Below the pieces are notes generated by a model. That model saw only the letters and a program-made list of their open reading frames with translations. It had not been told where the DNA came from and made no database searches. The translations under genes and the position numbers were made by a program. This document shows, in pieces, positions 62,158 to 64,000 of a DNA stretch of 64,000 nt; position 1 is the stretch's first letter, and every line of letters begins with the position of its first letter. This DNA comes from Segatella copri. GTDB taxonomy: Bacteria > Bacteroidota > Bacteroidia > Bacteroidales > Bacteroidaceae. The stretch covers positions 1 to 64,000 of the forward strand of contig NZ_JAPDUW010000002.1 in assembly GCF_026015295.1 (NCBI RefSeq), written 5' to 3'.

Positions 62158-63144
62158 ATGGAAGAAAGAGAATTGATTATATGTAACTCTAATATGTTTG
62201 TTCCTTATGTAATGACAGAATGTCTAAAGAATAAGACTAAACGATATGTAGTAGCTTCTGATACACCCAATATTAATCAATTTTTTGAGTTGTTTAATTT
62301 TGTTAATGTCATACAATTAGCATATTCTACAGGTAAGGTATCTGTTATTTATAAGGAAAAAAAGAAGATGAAATCTTTTCTAGCAAATTATAGAATAACA
62401 AAAGTTGTTTTTTATCATGCAGAGTTTGGCGAATTAGCCAATTGGCTTCTCTTGAAATTTGCAAAGAAAGGAGTAAGTATTGAATATCATAAGGTTTTTG
62501 ATAGTATACCTGTACCAAAAGCAAAATGGTATCAAGGTTTAAAAATAAAACTCAAACAATGGTTATGTTTCAATTATTTTCCAGATGTGTTGGATGATGG
62601 AACAAATCTGTTCCCTTCTTTACCCAATAGCTTTTTTAAGCGTTTAAAGGCTGTTTCTATTGAATCAAAGATTGATAGAGCTTTAATTTGCAATGCAGTA
62701 AAAAGTTTAAATGATAAACTTAATATCAAAGGTAACGTATTGTTTGTTAGCGGATCTGTAGTTGCAGAAAATCTTGTTTCAAAGGAAGATTATGAAAACA
62801 GCATCAATGAGATAATCGATTTTATTGGGACTGAAAATGCTACTGTAAAAATGCATCCACGTTTCGATGATATGATAGGAAAAGAACGAGAGCTTAATGA
62901 AATACCAAAGTATATTCCAGGGAATGTTATTTTAGATGCTTTTGATATATACATAGGTTATTTTAGTACGTTGTTGGTGGAGGCTGCTCAGAATGGTAAA
63001 AAGGTAATATCCACCTTATACCTTATGAAACCTCAGAATGAGGCATCGCAGCAGAGATTTTATGAATATTTGGAAAATAGATTGAATGGTAAAGGTATTA
63101 TTTATTTTCCAAAGACAATAGAAGAATTTAAAGATATATTCTAG
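62158..63144 (+). CDS. Glycosyltransferase, sialyltransferase-like
   Basis: A 328-aa protein. Motifs NATVKMHPRFDDM (HP motif) and AFDIYIGYFSTLLVEAAQNG resemble GT52/polysialyltransferase-type enzymes using CMP-nonulosonates. The N-terminal half is Lys/aromatic rich. It starts 88 bp after ptmE. Likely transfers the CMP-nonulosonic acid to the surface glycan. The exact family is uncertain. Confidence 0.6.
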   Translation: MEERELIICNSNMFVPYVMTECLKNKTKRYVVASDTPNINQFFELFNFVNVIQLAYSTGKVSVIYKEKKKMKSFLANYRITKVVFYHAEFGELANWLLLKFAKKGVSIEYHKVFDSIPVPKAKWYQGLKIKLKQWLCFNYFPDVLDDGTNLFPSLPNSFFKRLKAVSIESKIDRALICNAVKSLNDKLNIKGNVLFVSGSVVAENLVSKEDYENSINEIIDFIGTENATVKMHPRFDDMIGKERELNEIPKYIPGNVILDAFDIYIGYFSTLLVEAAQNGKKVISTLYLMKPQNEASQQRFYEYLENRLNGKGIIYFPKTIEEFKDIF

Positions 63145-63146
63145 TT

Positions 63147-64000
63147 ATGAAAGAATTAATACAAATTAGTAATGTTGCATTTCCACAGGCAAAAACATTT
63201 GGGAGTCTTTACTATCGCGGAGAAAATATAAGTGACGACAAGGACTATCTTGTATTTTTTGAAGGATTTATTATTGATGAGTCTTTTAATAGTGCAAATA
63301 TTCTCTCTTTATTTAAGAGTAAAGGATTGGAGTTTTTTAATCAATTGGAGGGCTCCTATAATATTATAGTAGTAGATAAGATAAAGAATAAGGTCTATAT
63401 TACAAACGATTCAATGTCTATACGCTCCATCTATTATTATTGTAGTGGGGCAAAATTTGTTGTGTCAAATAGATTCTGGAACTCCGTAGATATTCTAAAT
63501 CCTGATAAGGATATGTTGGATCTTGAAGCAATTTGTAGATATGGAGTTTATAACTCATATTTGTATCATAATACTCCAATTAAGGGCTTAAAATCCGTTC
63601 TTGCAGGAAGTAATTTTATACTTGACTTTAGTACTTTTAGTTTTACAGAATCTAAGTACTATAAATTTCAAGATTTTGTTGAAGACAAAAGACTCTCATT
63701 GGAGACTTCTGCGCATCAGTTTAATGAGGCGTTGAAGAAATTCTCCAGTTATATAAAAAGAATAACTACAACAAAAAAAATAGGGCTGAGCATAAGCGGC
63801 GGGTTAGACTCTCGAATTCTTCCTGGATTGTTTGGTAAAGAACCAACATATTTTGTGATTGTAGGAAAGAGAAATATATCAAAATTAGGCTTGAAACCAT
63901 ATAATTATTGTTATATAGATAAAATAGCAAAGGCATTTGGCATTAATATTATGAAGTTAGATCAGTCTTTGACTCCTGTTGAAGAAAAGATTGATATAGA
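63147..64000 (+). CDS. Asparagine-synthase-like protein (3' partial)
   Basis: Open to the window end (284 codons seen). The N-terminal ~190 residues resemble a class II glutaminase fold (LEGSYNIIVVDKIKNKVYI), but there is no Cys at position 2 (MKELIQ), so it should not hydrolyse glutamine itself. The synthetase domain begins at KIGLSISGGLDSRILPG (PP-loop SGGLDSR). Such proteins form amides or amidines on sugars or amino acids. It is two bases after the glycosyltransferase stop. Confidence 0.75.
   Translation, partial: MKELIQISNVAFPQAKTFGSLYYRGENISDDKDYLVFFEGFIIDESFNSANILSLFKSKGLEFFNQLEGSYNIIVVDKIKNKVYITNDSMSIRSIYYYCSGAKFVVSNRFWNSVDILNPDKDMLDLEAICRYGVYNSYLYHNTPIKGLKSVLAGSNFILDFSTFSFTESKYYKFQDFVEDKRLSLETSAHQFNEALKKFSSYIKRITTTKKIGLSISGGLDSRILPGLFGKEPTYFVIVGKRNISKLGLKPYNYCYIDKIAKAFGINIMKLDQSLTPVEEKIDI

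Overview
The window comes from a member of the Bacteroidales, most likely a Prevotella/Segatella or Bacteroides relative. The evidence is a CTnDOT-type conjugative transposon with rteABC and a tra operon, many TAnnTTTG (-7) promoters, a DUF4248 / HU-like / 'smalltalk' / N-acetylmuramoyl-L-alanine amidase cassette, and a surface-polysaccharide locus. Genus is inferred from gene content only.

Layout. (1) 1-1.9 kb: the end of an RHS-type toxin with a transglycosylase-like tip, followed by a lipoprotein that may be its immunity protein. (2) 2.0-32.28 kb: a conjugative transposon. It holds the regulators rteA-rteB-rteC, leftward mobA-mobB-mobC with a candidate oriT, a rightward transfer operon (traA to traQ plus a GH24 lysozyme), leftward pcfJ/pcfK and small genes, and a rightward IntDOT-like tyrosine recombinase. 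No tetQ or other resistance gene is present. (3) Two 2,756-bp segments, 24509-27264 and 32285-35040, are inverted copies of each other. Each carries two different IS110-family transposases. They bracket the 5.0-kb pcfJ-to-integrase module, which could therefore invert. (4) 35-39 kb: a large lipoprotein gene, then a gene-poor stretch with nested inverted repeats. (5) 38.5-51.5 kb: an accessory island between two direct copies of a ~0.6-kb sequence. It contains the amidase/HU cassette and then a defence-like cluster: HTH, ParB-like plus Dam methylase, OLD-like ATPase plus AbiH, and DUF262 plus DUF3696 ATPase plus an unknown protein with a possible RelE-like tail. (6) 51.5-64 kb: a surface-glycan operon for a legionaminic-acid-type nonulosonic acid (legB, legC, legG, legI, legF, ptmE-like), a glycosyltransferase and an asparagine-synthase-like amidotransferase cut by the window end. 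Two atypical inserts sit inside it: a TRAF-binding/TIR-like gene plus a DUF1863 TIR gene, and a PLP decarboxylase-like gene plus an ATP-grasp ligase.

How the parts work together. RteA/RteB should sense a signal and activate rteC, which has a plausible -24/-12 promoter. MobA/B/C process DNA at the oriT and deliver it to the Tra type IV secretion apparatus, while the integrase handles excision and integration. The defence genes are visibly more A+T rich than the tra genes, which suggests separate acquisition. In the glycan operon the activated sugar passes through PtmE, LegB, LegC, LegG, LegI and LegF. No N-acetyltransferase (LegH) is visible, and the decarboxylase/ATP-grasp pair may supply a different acyl group.

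The best candidates for under-described biology are the DUF262-DUF3696-RelE-like trio, the TIR pair inside the glycan operon, the ligase-modified nonulosonic acid branch, and the duplicated leader whose non-coding part is better conserved than its ORF.
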